Shown one piece after another: positions 47,999 to 53,926 of a stretch of DNA of 53,926 nt. Within the stretch, counting starts at the first letter, position 1. Each line of letters opens with the position of its first letter. The translations under genes and the position numbers were made by a program. The stretch comes from a virus. Where the stretch lies: positions 1 through 53,926 of IMG/VR virus record IMGVR_UViG_3300042549_009629. The stretch is one strand, 5' to 3'. A model generated the notes under the pieces. The model searched no databases. It saw only the letters and a program-made list of their open reading frames with translations, and was not told where the DNA came from.

Positions 47999-48562
47999 TT
48001 AATCGGTTTTTTCAACAGTTGTTCCTTTTATAGGTTTATTAGTGTCACCAGATACTATAGTACCTGCGGTTTTTGTAATTTCATTTTGAGGAGGGATATA
48101 TAAAGAGTACTTAGTAAATTGAACATGTTTTTGAAGTTTTTTACTAAAAAATGAAGTTAATTGTTCCGCGTGCTGTCCTTTAATTTTTCGATTTTTAGGT
48201 GGTATGATTTCATATTTTCCTTTTAAAGAAATTACTTTCAATTTTTTACCCTCTAAATCTTTGGGAAGATTAAAGGTAATAGGGTTAGAATAATTATAAT
48301 TTCCCTTTTCTTTTTTAAAGTATTGTAAAGATATATTTATACCTGTATATTTCTTATCTGAGTTAAGGAGATAAAATGATGGTGTATCTGCAGTTTGGTC
48401 GGGGTAATATAAAAATTCTAAAGAATATTCTCCATCAGGGATAGTAACATGTCTATTACTCCATTCCTCAAAAGCAATACTAGCAAACCTAACTGTTGTA
48501 TTAATTGACCATAATGATTCTGGATCAACTGTGGTGGGGTCTTTTACTATATAATCATCCAT
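47999..48562 (-). CDS. Baseplate-module protein ending in a partial carboxypeptidase-regulatory-like segment (187 aa)
   Basis: The first 160 residues are beta-rich and unrecognised (WSINTTVRFASIAFEEWSNR, then HVTIPDGEYSLEFLYYPDQ). The C-terminal end KTAGTIVSGDTNKPIKGTTV (about 164-183) repeats the segment KTTGIVVSLDTNQPVNDITI from the GH19 protein two genes upstream. This is the opening strand pair of a carboxypeptidase-regulatory-like (CNA-B-type) beta-sandwich. The remaining strands are absent, so the module is truncated here. It starts 1 nt after the 349-aa gene. Confidence 0.55.
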   Translation of the reverse strand: MDDYIVKDPTTVDPESLWSINTTVRFASIAFEEWSNRHVTIPDGEYSLEFLYYPDQTADTPSFYLLNSDKKYTGINISLQYFKKEKGNYNYSNPITFNLPKDLEGKKLKVISLKGKYEIIPPKNRKIKGQHAEQLTSFFSKKLQKHVQFTKYSLYIPPQNEITKTAGTIVSGDTNKPIKGTTVEKTD

Positions 48563-48563
48563 T

Positions 48564-49613
48564 TTAATCTGCTTTTAAATTATTCTGTTGTATATAAAAT
48601 ACAAGCTCGTCTATTAATATCTGATCAATTGAGCTAAAAGACCACTCTCCTTTAAGCATTATTACACCTTGTTTATTTTGAGCAATAGCTCTTCTACGTT
48701 TTAGTGAATTATTTGTATTTTCAGTTTCAACTATCATTTCAAACCCATTTACATTTGTTACTACTGGTATTTCTGTAGATTGTTGGATAGTTAAATTAGT
48801 TAAATCTATAGCTATTTGTTCTTGATCATCATTAGGATAACATGATTGAATAAGTAAATCTAATAAATTTAATAATTGTAATACTTGTGTTAATATTTGC
48901 CTTAATAATACTAATATAGAAAGTATTCCAACATTAATTTTTTTTAATGACGATAATCTTTTATCTAAAATATCTATAATTTTAGTAACATTTGCAGGAA
49001 CAGGGACAGGATTAGCTAATTGAAGGTTAAGAGCAATTTCTAAACCTTGAATAATACCCCCAGTAATACCTAATGTTTTAGTAGTAATATCTATTACTTT
49101 TAAAGTATTATTTAATTGTTTAACTAATTTATTTTTTTTATCAATAATATCATTTATATTACCTTGGGAAGGGCAACTAATTTTTTTCTTAAGTTCTGCT
49201 AAAATTTTATCTTTATTTTGACCAGCTAAATCGGTAGCTTTAGTAATTCCAAATCCTGCTACTAAAGTTAGTACTGTTGGAATTAATATAGTTTTTAGAT
49301 TGTTTACTTGATTAGTTAATCGTTCTTGAGCAAAATAATTAAAATCTTTTTTATCTTTAGATAATTCATCTATTTGAGCTTTAGTAAGTTGAGATGCATT
49401 TATTTTATCTTGTTCTAATCCTTTATTTAAAGGGTTTAATTTAATAACCCCTAAATCATTTTTAGCAGTACCATCTCCTTTATATGGTATTATTTCTAAT
49501 GATTCATATCCCGGGGATTTAATTAAGAGTTTATTAGGGATATTAGATCCAGTTGTTTGAATAGATGAAGTTAAATCTGTTTTAAATTCCCCTTTATTAT
49601 TTGAAGTAATCAT
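48564..49613 (-). CDS. Tail-module protein with hydrophobic helices (349 aa)
   Basis: The N-terminus (NNKGEFKTDL, then NKLLIKSPGYESLEIIPYKG) looks like the C-terminal half of a carboxypeptidase-regulatory-like domain, whose N-terminal half ends the GH19 protein just upstream (ATGA overlap). The middle has hydrophobic helical stretches (LIPTVLTLVAGFGITKATDL, VGILSILVLLRQILTQVLQL), which may insert in or cross a membrane, and a Cys pair. The C-terminus EWSFSSIDQILIDELVFYIQ is conserved-looking. It could be a hub or tape-tip protein, but I cannot name it. Confidence 0.5.
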   Translation of the reverse strand: MITSNNKGEFKTDLTSSIQTTGSNIPNKLLIKSPGYESLEIIPYKGDGTAKNDLGVIKLNPLNKGLEQDKINASQLTKAQIDELSKDKKDFNYFAQERLTNQVNNLKTILIPTVLTLVAGFGITKATDLAGQNKDKILAELKKKISCPSQGNINDIIDKKNKLVKQLNNTLKVIDITTKTLGITGGIIQGLEIALNLQLANPVPVPANVTKIIDILDKRLSSLKKINVGILSILVLLRQILTQVLQLLNLLDLLIQSCYPNDDQEQIAIDLTNLTIQQSTEIPVVTNVNGFEMIVETENTNNSLKRRRAIAQNKQGVIMLKGEWSFSSIDQILIDELVFYIQQNNLKAD

Positions 49614-50476
49614 ATGTTAAAAGGATTAATATCACCGGGTACTGAAATCCCAAATGGATTAGATTGGGTTTCAGTAAGTAATGTTGGTTGTAAAGGGGTT
49701 AATGAAGTAGGAGGAGATTCAATAACTTCAATCGTTATATCATTTACAGGTTGATTTGTATCTAAAGATACTACTATTCCTGTTGTTTTAACTATAGGAT
49801 TAGAGGGAATAATATTTTGTAAAATTTTATAGTATTCTATAGTTTTAGATGCTCTTAATCCTCCTTCTAAACGAGCTGCATTTACTCTATAAGTAACTTT
49901 ATCAATATTGTTAAATTCTACAGCTCCAGAATTAACAATTTTAAATAATCCTCTATTATAGAAATAAAATATAGCTGATGATATAATATGTTTTCCTGAG
50001 ACTTGGTCAGGATCAGTCATTATAGTCTGGTCTTGTAAAAAATCAGCAAATGCTTGATAATTAGATTTTCCGGTTAATTGGATTGCTCCTCTTCCACGAT
50101 AATTCCATCCATCACCTGAGGCTACATCACCATTTCCATTTATACCAGCATATATAAAATTAGCTTTTACTTCACCTGATTTAGGACCTAAAGTATCAGC
50201 AGTATATTTTGGGTTAGCTTTAACTTTTATTTGTCTTTCTTGTTTAAATCTTCCTGAAAATATGTTACCCATTGTCTTAGCAGACCATGTAGTTTTTTCA
50301 CTAAATGCCATAAATCCTCCAGTTTCAACATATGCTTGACCTAACACATAAGACATTTCTTTAGCATTTAAACTATAATAAAGTGCTGTAGCTTTAATAG
50401 TTTCTAAATCAAATTTTCCTGTTACAGGAGAATCTACAAATTTTTGATATTCTATAATAATGTCAGATGAAGTCAT
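49610..50476 (-). CDS. GH19-type peptidoglycan hydrolase, virion-associated (288 aa)
   Basis: A chitinase-like/GH19 endolysin domain (about 1-222): GQAYVETGGFMAFSE with the catalytic Glu51 and second Glu60, the signature NYRGRGAIQLTGKSNY (125-140), and a C-terminal helix RVNAARLEGGLRASKTIEYY. After it comes a partial carboxypeptidase-regulatory-like segment (230-252) and a Pro-rich tail. No signal peptide. It is located between the gp5-like spike and other baseplate genes, so it is likely a tail-tip lysin for crossing the cell wall; a dual role as lysis endolysin is possible because no other was seen. Confidence 0.85.
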   Translation of the reverse strand: MTSSDIIIEYQKFVDSPVTGKFDLETIKATALYYSLNAKEMSYVLGQAYVETGGFMAFSEKTTWSAKTMGNIFSGRFKQERQIKVKANPKYTADTLGPKSGEVKANFIYAGINGNGDVASGDGWNYRGRGAIQLTGKSNYQAFADFLQDQTIMTDPDQVSGKHIISSAIFYFYNRGLFKIVNSGAVEFNNIDKVTYRVNAARLEGGLRASKTIEYYKILQNIIPSNPIVKTTGIVVSLDTNQPVNDITIEVIESPPTSLTPLQPTLLTETQSNPFGISVPGDINPFNI

Positions 50477-50477
50477 A

Positions 50478-51764
50478 TTAAATTACTTTTACAAAATTGG
50501 ATTTTAAATTATTTAATTGAGCTTTAATCCTATTTAAATTGGTTTCAGCTATTGATGCTACTGGTCCTATTGTTGGGTCAGAGGATGGAATACCACTAGG
50601 CCATATTTGTATGGTTTTTAAAGCTGTAGCTAAATTGGAAATCTCAGTAGTTAAACTTTTTAAAAGTTCTACAGTATCATCTCCTTTTAAAACTGATTGG
50701 GATGCATCTTTAGAACCTAATCTAATATCATTTCCATCAATATAAACTTCCTTAGCTTCTATGTTGATACTTTTATTTGAAGATAATCCTACAGATGTTT
50801 GTCCACTTATAATAACACTATCAGATTTTGCGTTTAAAATCACTCTATCCGAATTGAGTATTATCTGGGGTTTACTAAAGGATGATGGGGATGGTGGGGG
50901 TGTTGAATATGAAACAAAATTTTCATTTGCTATACTAAATGGTAATTTTTGATAAGATGTTAAATAAATTGAAGATAAATCTGTTTTAATATTTTCAGTT
51001 ATAGGAATCCAACCATCGTTATTTGGTGTTGGGGATTGACCATTTCTAAAAATAGTAATAGGATCTCCATTTTTCCCAACCTCAGACCAATTATTTTTCT
51101 TTTCACTTTGTGATTTAGATGTACTACCTAAACGAATACTTTGACCATGTCTTCCTTCATGTATTATATCTCCCATAAAAGGCATTAAAGATCTTATATT
51201 AGTTTCTTCAATAAAATTATTTTGGCTGGGGTTGTTTGGGCTATTTAATTCTATTTCAGTTTCTCCATCTTCAACTCTTCTAACATTTCCTCCTTCTGTA
51301 GTTTGATAATCTTGTTGTTGTGAGTCTGGGAGGGTAGAATTAGTAACTAAGTTTGGGTAAGCATTATGGTGAGGATGATTCCATATTCCCATAGCATTCA
51401 TATAATAATATGATGTACTTGAAGTAATATTACCTATTCCTTGATCTGGGAGTTTTAGTAAAAGTACTATTTCATTTATTAAAGGGTAAGTTTTGGATTG
51501 AGGATCATAGGGAAGTGCAAATTCACTATTTGATCTTGTCCCTAATGAGTTTACTACTTCAAAAAATATAGCTCCTATTCCATTCCACTGTCCTACTTTA
51601 TTAAAATATGGATGATTTTCATCCAAAACAATATCTATTACCCTAGCAGAAACTATAAAATTTTGTAGATTTAGAATTTGATTATTAAAGTCAGAAGTAG
51701 CTAAAGTAGTTGATATGGTTACTCCTTGATTTGAATTAGCTATTCCGGTTTTATATAAAGCCAT
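50478..51764 (-). CDS. 5: Baseplate central spike/hub protein, T4 gp5-like without lysozyme domain
   Basis: The N-terminal region (about 30-115) carries an OB-like strand set (FIVSARVIDIVLDENHPYFN, GAIFFEVVNSLG). A conserved segment SLMPFMGDIIHEGRHGQSIR then LGST (about 192-214) is typical of gp5-family spikes. The C-terminal triple beta-helix (about 300-366) has short repeats IILNSDRVILNAKSDSVIIS and SINIEAKEVYIDGNDIRLGS, then a LKGDDTVELL cap and a coiled coil. Unlike T4 gp5 there is no lysozyme insertion; the adjacent GH19 gene (1-nt gap) probably replaces it. Its trimer forms the membrane-piercing spike. Confidence 0.85.
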   Translation of the reverse strand: MALYKTGIANSNQGVTISTTLATSDFNNQILNLQNFIVSARVIDIVLDENHPYFNKVGQWNGIGAIFFEVVNSLGTRSNSEFALPYDPQSKTYPLINEIVLLLKLPDQGIGNITSSTSYYYMNAMGIWNHPHHNAYPNLVTNSTLPDSQQQDYQTTEGGNVRRVEDGETEIELNSPNNPSQNNFIEETNIRSLMPFMGDIIHEGRHGQSIRLGSTSKSQSEKKNNWSEVGKNGDPITIFRNGQSPTPNNDGWIPITENIKTDLSSIYLTSYQKLPFSIANENFVSYSTPPPSPSSFSKPQIILNSDRVILNAKSDSVIISGQTSVGLSSNKSINIEAKEVYIDGNDIRLGSKDASQSVLKGDDTVELLKSLTTEISNLATALKTIQIWPSGIPSSDPTIGPVASIAETNLNRIKAQLNNLKSNFVKVI

Positions 51765-52102
51765 TAATCTTTAGGGTTAAATTTCTGTACTTCGGATAAT
51801 AATTGAGCTTTTTCTTCTTGGGTCATTCCAAATCCTTCTTCTTCTGATTTATTTGAAGCTAGGGCACGTTGAACGATAGTAGCCATTTTAACTAATTGTT
51901 CATCGTTTTTAATACCTAATTCCATATATTCTTTAATTAATGGAACTATTAAAGTAGCATCACCAATATCGTTAATTAAAGGTTTTAATTCACCTATTAA
52001 AGCAGATATTTGTACTTCTTTTTTCTTTTGATTATCGTAAATTTCTTTTAATAAATCGGAAAATTTTTTCTTACCAAATATATTAGATTCTAAATTACTC
52101 AT
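51764..52102 (-). CDS. Small conserved helical protein, unknown function (112 aa)
   Basis: Almost all helical: KKKFSDLLKEIYDNQKKKEV, then ISALIGELKPLINDIGDATL, then KMATIVQRALASNKSEEEGF. It starts MSNLESNIFG and overlaps the gp5-like gene by one base. An octamer lies 15 nt upstream, so it may lead the whole gp5-GH19 transcript. It contains LKE but not in an N-terminal targeting-like context (residue 18 onward). No family was recognised. Confidence 0.55.
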   Translation of the reverse strand: MSNLESNIFGKKKFSDLLKEIYDNQKKKEVQISALIGELKPLINDIGDATLIVPLIKEYMELGIKNDEQLVKMATIVQRALASNKSEEEGFGMTQEEKAQLLSEVQKFNPKD

Positions 52103-52117
52103 ATTGTTGTTTTGGGT

Positions 52118-52125
52118 ATAAATAT
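52118..52125 (-). promoter_or_regulatory. Intergenic octamer ATATTTAT at the start of the baseplate operon
   Basis: An exact octamer in the 38-nt gap between the sigma-like gene and the 112-aa gene, 15 nt before the ATG at 52102. The plus strand reads GTATAAATATG, with a full TATAAATA. Confidence 0.5.
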
Positions 52126-52140
52126 GAGAATGTATAAGGA

Positions 52141-52872
52141 TTAAAAATTTATATATCCATTCTCTAAATAAAACACATAGTGTTTTTTAAATACATCGTA
52201 AAGAACATTTGCTATTTTTGTGATTTTTGGTGTTTTAGCTTCAGGAACCATTTCATGAATATAAATGTATAAAGCTTTCTTATTGAATATATCTATTTGA
52301 TCTCTCTTTCTAAATAACTCTAAAACAGCATCTGCAATCTTAGCATCATTTTCTTTTGGGAAAAAAGTATATAGATTTGTAGTCATATATTCAGTATACT
52401 GATTTAAAAAATGAGATAGTTTATCTACTTCACCTGAGGTTTCTATAGTATAAGAATGAGTATCATCTTTTAACAATTCATCAGTAGATACTTTACTGAT
52501 TTTAGATTTGTAATTTTTATCATTATACAATATACACCAACGTTTTACAATAGTACCAAAATAAGAATATGCTTTAGCTCCATTATGTGGGTTAAATAAA
52601 TGGATCTTTGACAATAAAAATACTATTATTTCATGTTGTAAATGTTCTAAATTTTCTACTTCAGTATGGTAAAACTTAAAAGTATGAATTATATTTTGAG
52701 TCAATTTAAAAAATGCGTAATGAATTTTTTCTTCGTATATTTTACTTCGTAATACGGGATCTAAAGTATTATTATATAATACAATGGCGTTCTCAGTTTC
52801 TTGAGTAAAATAATTTTTACTTTTAGCTTTTCTTACCACTTTTTTAGTTGAATTTTCTAATATTAAATTCAT
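52141..52872 (-). CDS. 55: Late-transcription sigma factor candidate, T4 gp55-like (243 aa)
   Basis: It starts MNLILENSTKKVVRKAKSKN, then YFTQETENAIVLYNN, an opening I associate with gp55-annotated proteins of large T4-like phages. The central segment KAYSYFGTIVKRWCILYNDK then NYKSK (about 99-123) resembles sigma region 2, and the preceding helix HEIIVFLLSKIHLFNP fits the core-binding helix. T4 gp55 (185 aa) directs RNA polymerase to TATAAATA late promoters with gp33 and gp45. Region 4 is not evident, as in T4. It overlaps the membrane protein gene upstream by 29 nt. Similarity is moderate, so the call is provisional. Confidence 0.6.
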   Translation of the reverse strand: MNLILENSTKKVVRKAKSKNYFTQETENAIVLYNNTLDPVLRSKIYEEKIHYAFFKLTQNIIHTFKFYHTEVENLEHLQHEIIVFLLSKIHLFNPHNGAKAYSYFGTIVKRWCILYNDKNYKSKISKVSTDELLKDDTHSYTIETSGEVDKLSHFLNQYTEYMTTNLYTFFPKENDAKIADAVLELFRKRDQIDIFNKKALYIYIHEMVPEAKTPKITKIANVLYDVFKKHYVFYLENGYINF

Positions 52873-53131
52873 TAAGGATTTTTTGGATTTCTACTATCGA
52901 TTGGAAAATTTGTCCTACATCATCGTCTTTTTCAAACATCCCTGCACGATCTATTTCTTTTAATTTTTTATCAGAAATTTCAATTACTCGAGATAAACGA
53001 TCAAGATAAGAAAGATAACCCGAAAGAATATCCTCTGATTTTTCTTGTTTTTTCATTAGATTGAAAGTCGTGAACCCTAGGATCACGACTAAAATTGCTA
53101 ATACACAAACTGTTATTATTAAAGCTATCAT
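52844..53131 (-). CDS. Single-span membrane protein with coiled coil (95 aa)
   Basis: One N-terminal transmembrane helix (IALIITVCVLAILVVILGFT, residues 2-21), then a charged helical domain with LSYLDRLSRVIEISDKKLKE and a C-terminal IVEIQKILNEFNIRKFN. No signal-peptidase site, so it is anchored with the bulk probably in the cytoplasm. The small size and partner gene order recur in large T4-like phages as I recall, but no function is known to me. A GC-rich 8-bp hairpin is embedded in its early coding sequence. It overlaps genes on both sides (4 and 29 nt). Confidence 0.55.
   Translation of the reverse strand: MIALIITVCVLAILVVILGFTTFNLMKKQEKSEDILSGYLSYLDRLSRVIEISDKKLKEIDRAGMFEKDDDVGQIFQSIVEIQKILNEFNIRKFN
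53066..53090 (-). other. Perfect 8-bp hairpin inside a coding sequence
   Basis: The inverted repeat AGTCGTGA/TCACGACT with a 9-nt loop containing CCTAGG lies in the early codons of the 95-aa membrane gene, within the segment that encodes the end of its membrane helix. It is GC-richer than its surroundings. The minus-strand 3-prime flank has only three T, so it is not a classic terminator; it could be an mRNA-stability element or an attenuator. Confidence 0.35.
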
Positions 53132-53922
53132 AAACTATCAAATAAATTTTTCAAACCTTCACTTTTAAATGAACCTAATGCCTTTTCCTTTGTTGAGGTT
53201 TTCTTAGACATGTTTGGTTTATTCCCCAATGTAAAACTTTTCTTTCCGACATCCACGGACTTCTTACCTTCTTTTAATTTAGGTAACCATTCACGTTCGA
53301 ATTCAATACGTGCTGCCATTAAATCTGCCTGATGTAATATAAAAGGTAAAGATGTTCTTGGTTTTTGTTCTGGCATAAATGCCATGAGATATTTTTTATT
53401 TGCTTCATCATATAAACCATCATGAGTCTGGATAGCAATCATTTCATTAAATGTATAAGATATACCATGGGATTGAAGCATAAATAATCCTCTATCTGGG
53501 ACTGATGAAAATGGAACTTTAGTATTAAACATATAATCCTCTCCAAGTTTATCTTTTCTCCACTGATCAGTTTGAGGGATGTATGAATCTTCTTCTTCAC
53601 TTCCCATTTTACCTAGGTCATGATTTAATGCTGAGAATATTAATTCTTCAGATGTAAAAGTAGTCATGTCAGCTCCTTCACTTGCCCATAAGTCATACTG
53701 TTTTAAAGCACATCGAATAACGCGTAAAACATGTTCCACATATCCTCCAGGGAAAGCATTATGATATTCTTTTTTATGCGCGGCAGGCATTAACATTAAA
53801 CGTTCAGAATATTGATTATAAAATTCTAAAACTTTTTCTTTACGTGGGGATGTAATATAACCATCAATATAAGACATTAATTCTTCCCAATTGTCTTGGA
53901 TTTGTTCGGCTGTTAAATTCAT
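53128..53922 (-). CDS. HD-domain metal-dependent phosphohydrolase (264 aa)
   Basis: HD-superfamily signature: His64 in GYVEHVLRVI, the HD pair 101-102 in SALNHDLGKMG, further His in QSHGISYTFNEM and IQTHDG, and the final Asp in FILHQADLMAARIEFE. The fold is about 215 aa, followed by a Lys-rich low-complexity tail and a short C-terminal helix (FKSEGLKNLFDSL) that may be a protein-docking peptide. Such phage HD enzymes can hydrolyse (d)NTPs/(d)NMPs or cyclic nucleotides; the substrate is not determinable here. The gene is ATGA-coupled to the membrane protein. The start is at the window edge (AGTTATG). Confidence 0.8.
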   Translation of the reverse strand: MNLTAEQIQDNWEELMSYIDGYITSPRKEKVLEFYNQYSERLMLMPAAHKKEYHNAFPGGYVEHVLRVIRCALKQYDLWASEGADMTTFTSEELIFSALNHDLGKMGSEEEDSYIPQTDQWRKDKLGEDYMFNTKVPFSSVPDRGLFMLQSHGISYTFNEMIAIQTHDGLYDEANKKYLMAFMPEQKPRTSLPFILHQADLMAARIEFEREWLPKLKEGKKSVDVGKKSFTLGNKPNMSKKTSTKEKALGSFKSEGLKNLFDSL

Positions 53923-53926
53923 AACT

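Noticed and set aside
49605-49620. Programmed -1 frameshift joining the GH19 protein to the 349-aa protein
   Set aside because: The -1 frame meets a TAA just upstream of the overlap and no X-XXY-YYZ heptamer is in the right frame; ATGA translational coupling is simpler.

Overview
The window is a piece of a large T4-like (contractile-tailed) bacteriophage genome. It is AT-rich by eye and almost completely coding. Every gene I accept lies on the minus strand, mostly with 0-20 nt gaps or 1-4 nt stop/start overlaps (TAATG, ATGA). TAA, TGA and TAG are all used as stops, so the standard bacterial code applies. Starts are preceded by A/T-rich leaders with no Shine-Dalgarno-like GGAGG, which is typical of Bacteroidota and their phages. 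A small histone-H1-like (Hc1-type) gene points to the same host group. I saw no tRNA, rRNA, IS element, integrase or CRISPR array.

Layout in transcription order (right to left). 53.9-51.8 kb: HD-domain hydrolase, a membrane coiled-coil protein, a gp55-like late sigma candidate and a small unknown. 51.8-35.3 kb: baseplate and tail module with a gp5-like spike, GH19 peptidoglycan hydrolase, gp25, gp6, a DNRLRE-like protein, a giant 1974-aa protein and several conserved structural proteins. 35.2-33.1 kb: GIY-YIG-like nuclease, primase and RecB-like nuclease. 33.1-20.0 kb: an accessory block with a P-loop kinase, a nucleotidyltransferase fused to two zincin-like domains, a HAD phosphatase, zinc-ribbon and Cys-rich proteins, a membrane GAF-like protein, an Hc1-like protein, a dockerin-like protein, a minimal kinase-like protein, a cupin-like protein, an FAD dehydrogenase and a NadR-like kinase. 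20.0-19.3 kb: an overlapping pair of spanin-like membrane coiled-coil proteins. 19.3-8.8 kb: the head module with large terminase (gp17), portal (gp20), three head-region proteins, prohead protease (gp21), scaffold (gp22) and major capsid protein (gp23). 8.7-0 kb: PhoH, an adaptor-like protein, a repeat-rich fibre, a small protein and four tandem paralogous beta-helix adhesins, the last cut by the window edge.

Three patterns stand out. (1) About a dozen otherwise unrelated proteins, mostly in the accessory block, begin with the same kind of short amphipathic helix containing an (I/L)-x-E site. This resembles T4 capsid-targeting peptides cut by the gp21 protease, so these proteins may be packaged in the head and injected. 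(2) A small head-region protein and the major capsid protein would have nearly identical mature N-termini if both are cut at the predicted sites. (3) The exact octamer ATATTTAT (coding strand) sits in nine of the few intergenic gaps. Read on the opposite strand it matches the T4/cyanophage late-promoter core (N)ATAAATA.

Three minus-strand rho-independent terminators divide the window. Tail sheath (gp18), tail tube (gp19) and most neck genes were not recognised here and presumably lie outside. Family assignments come from motif recognition by eye; no database search was possible.
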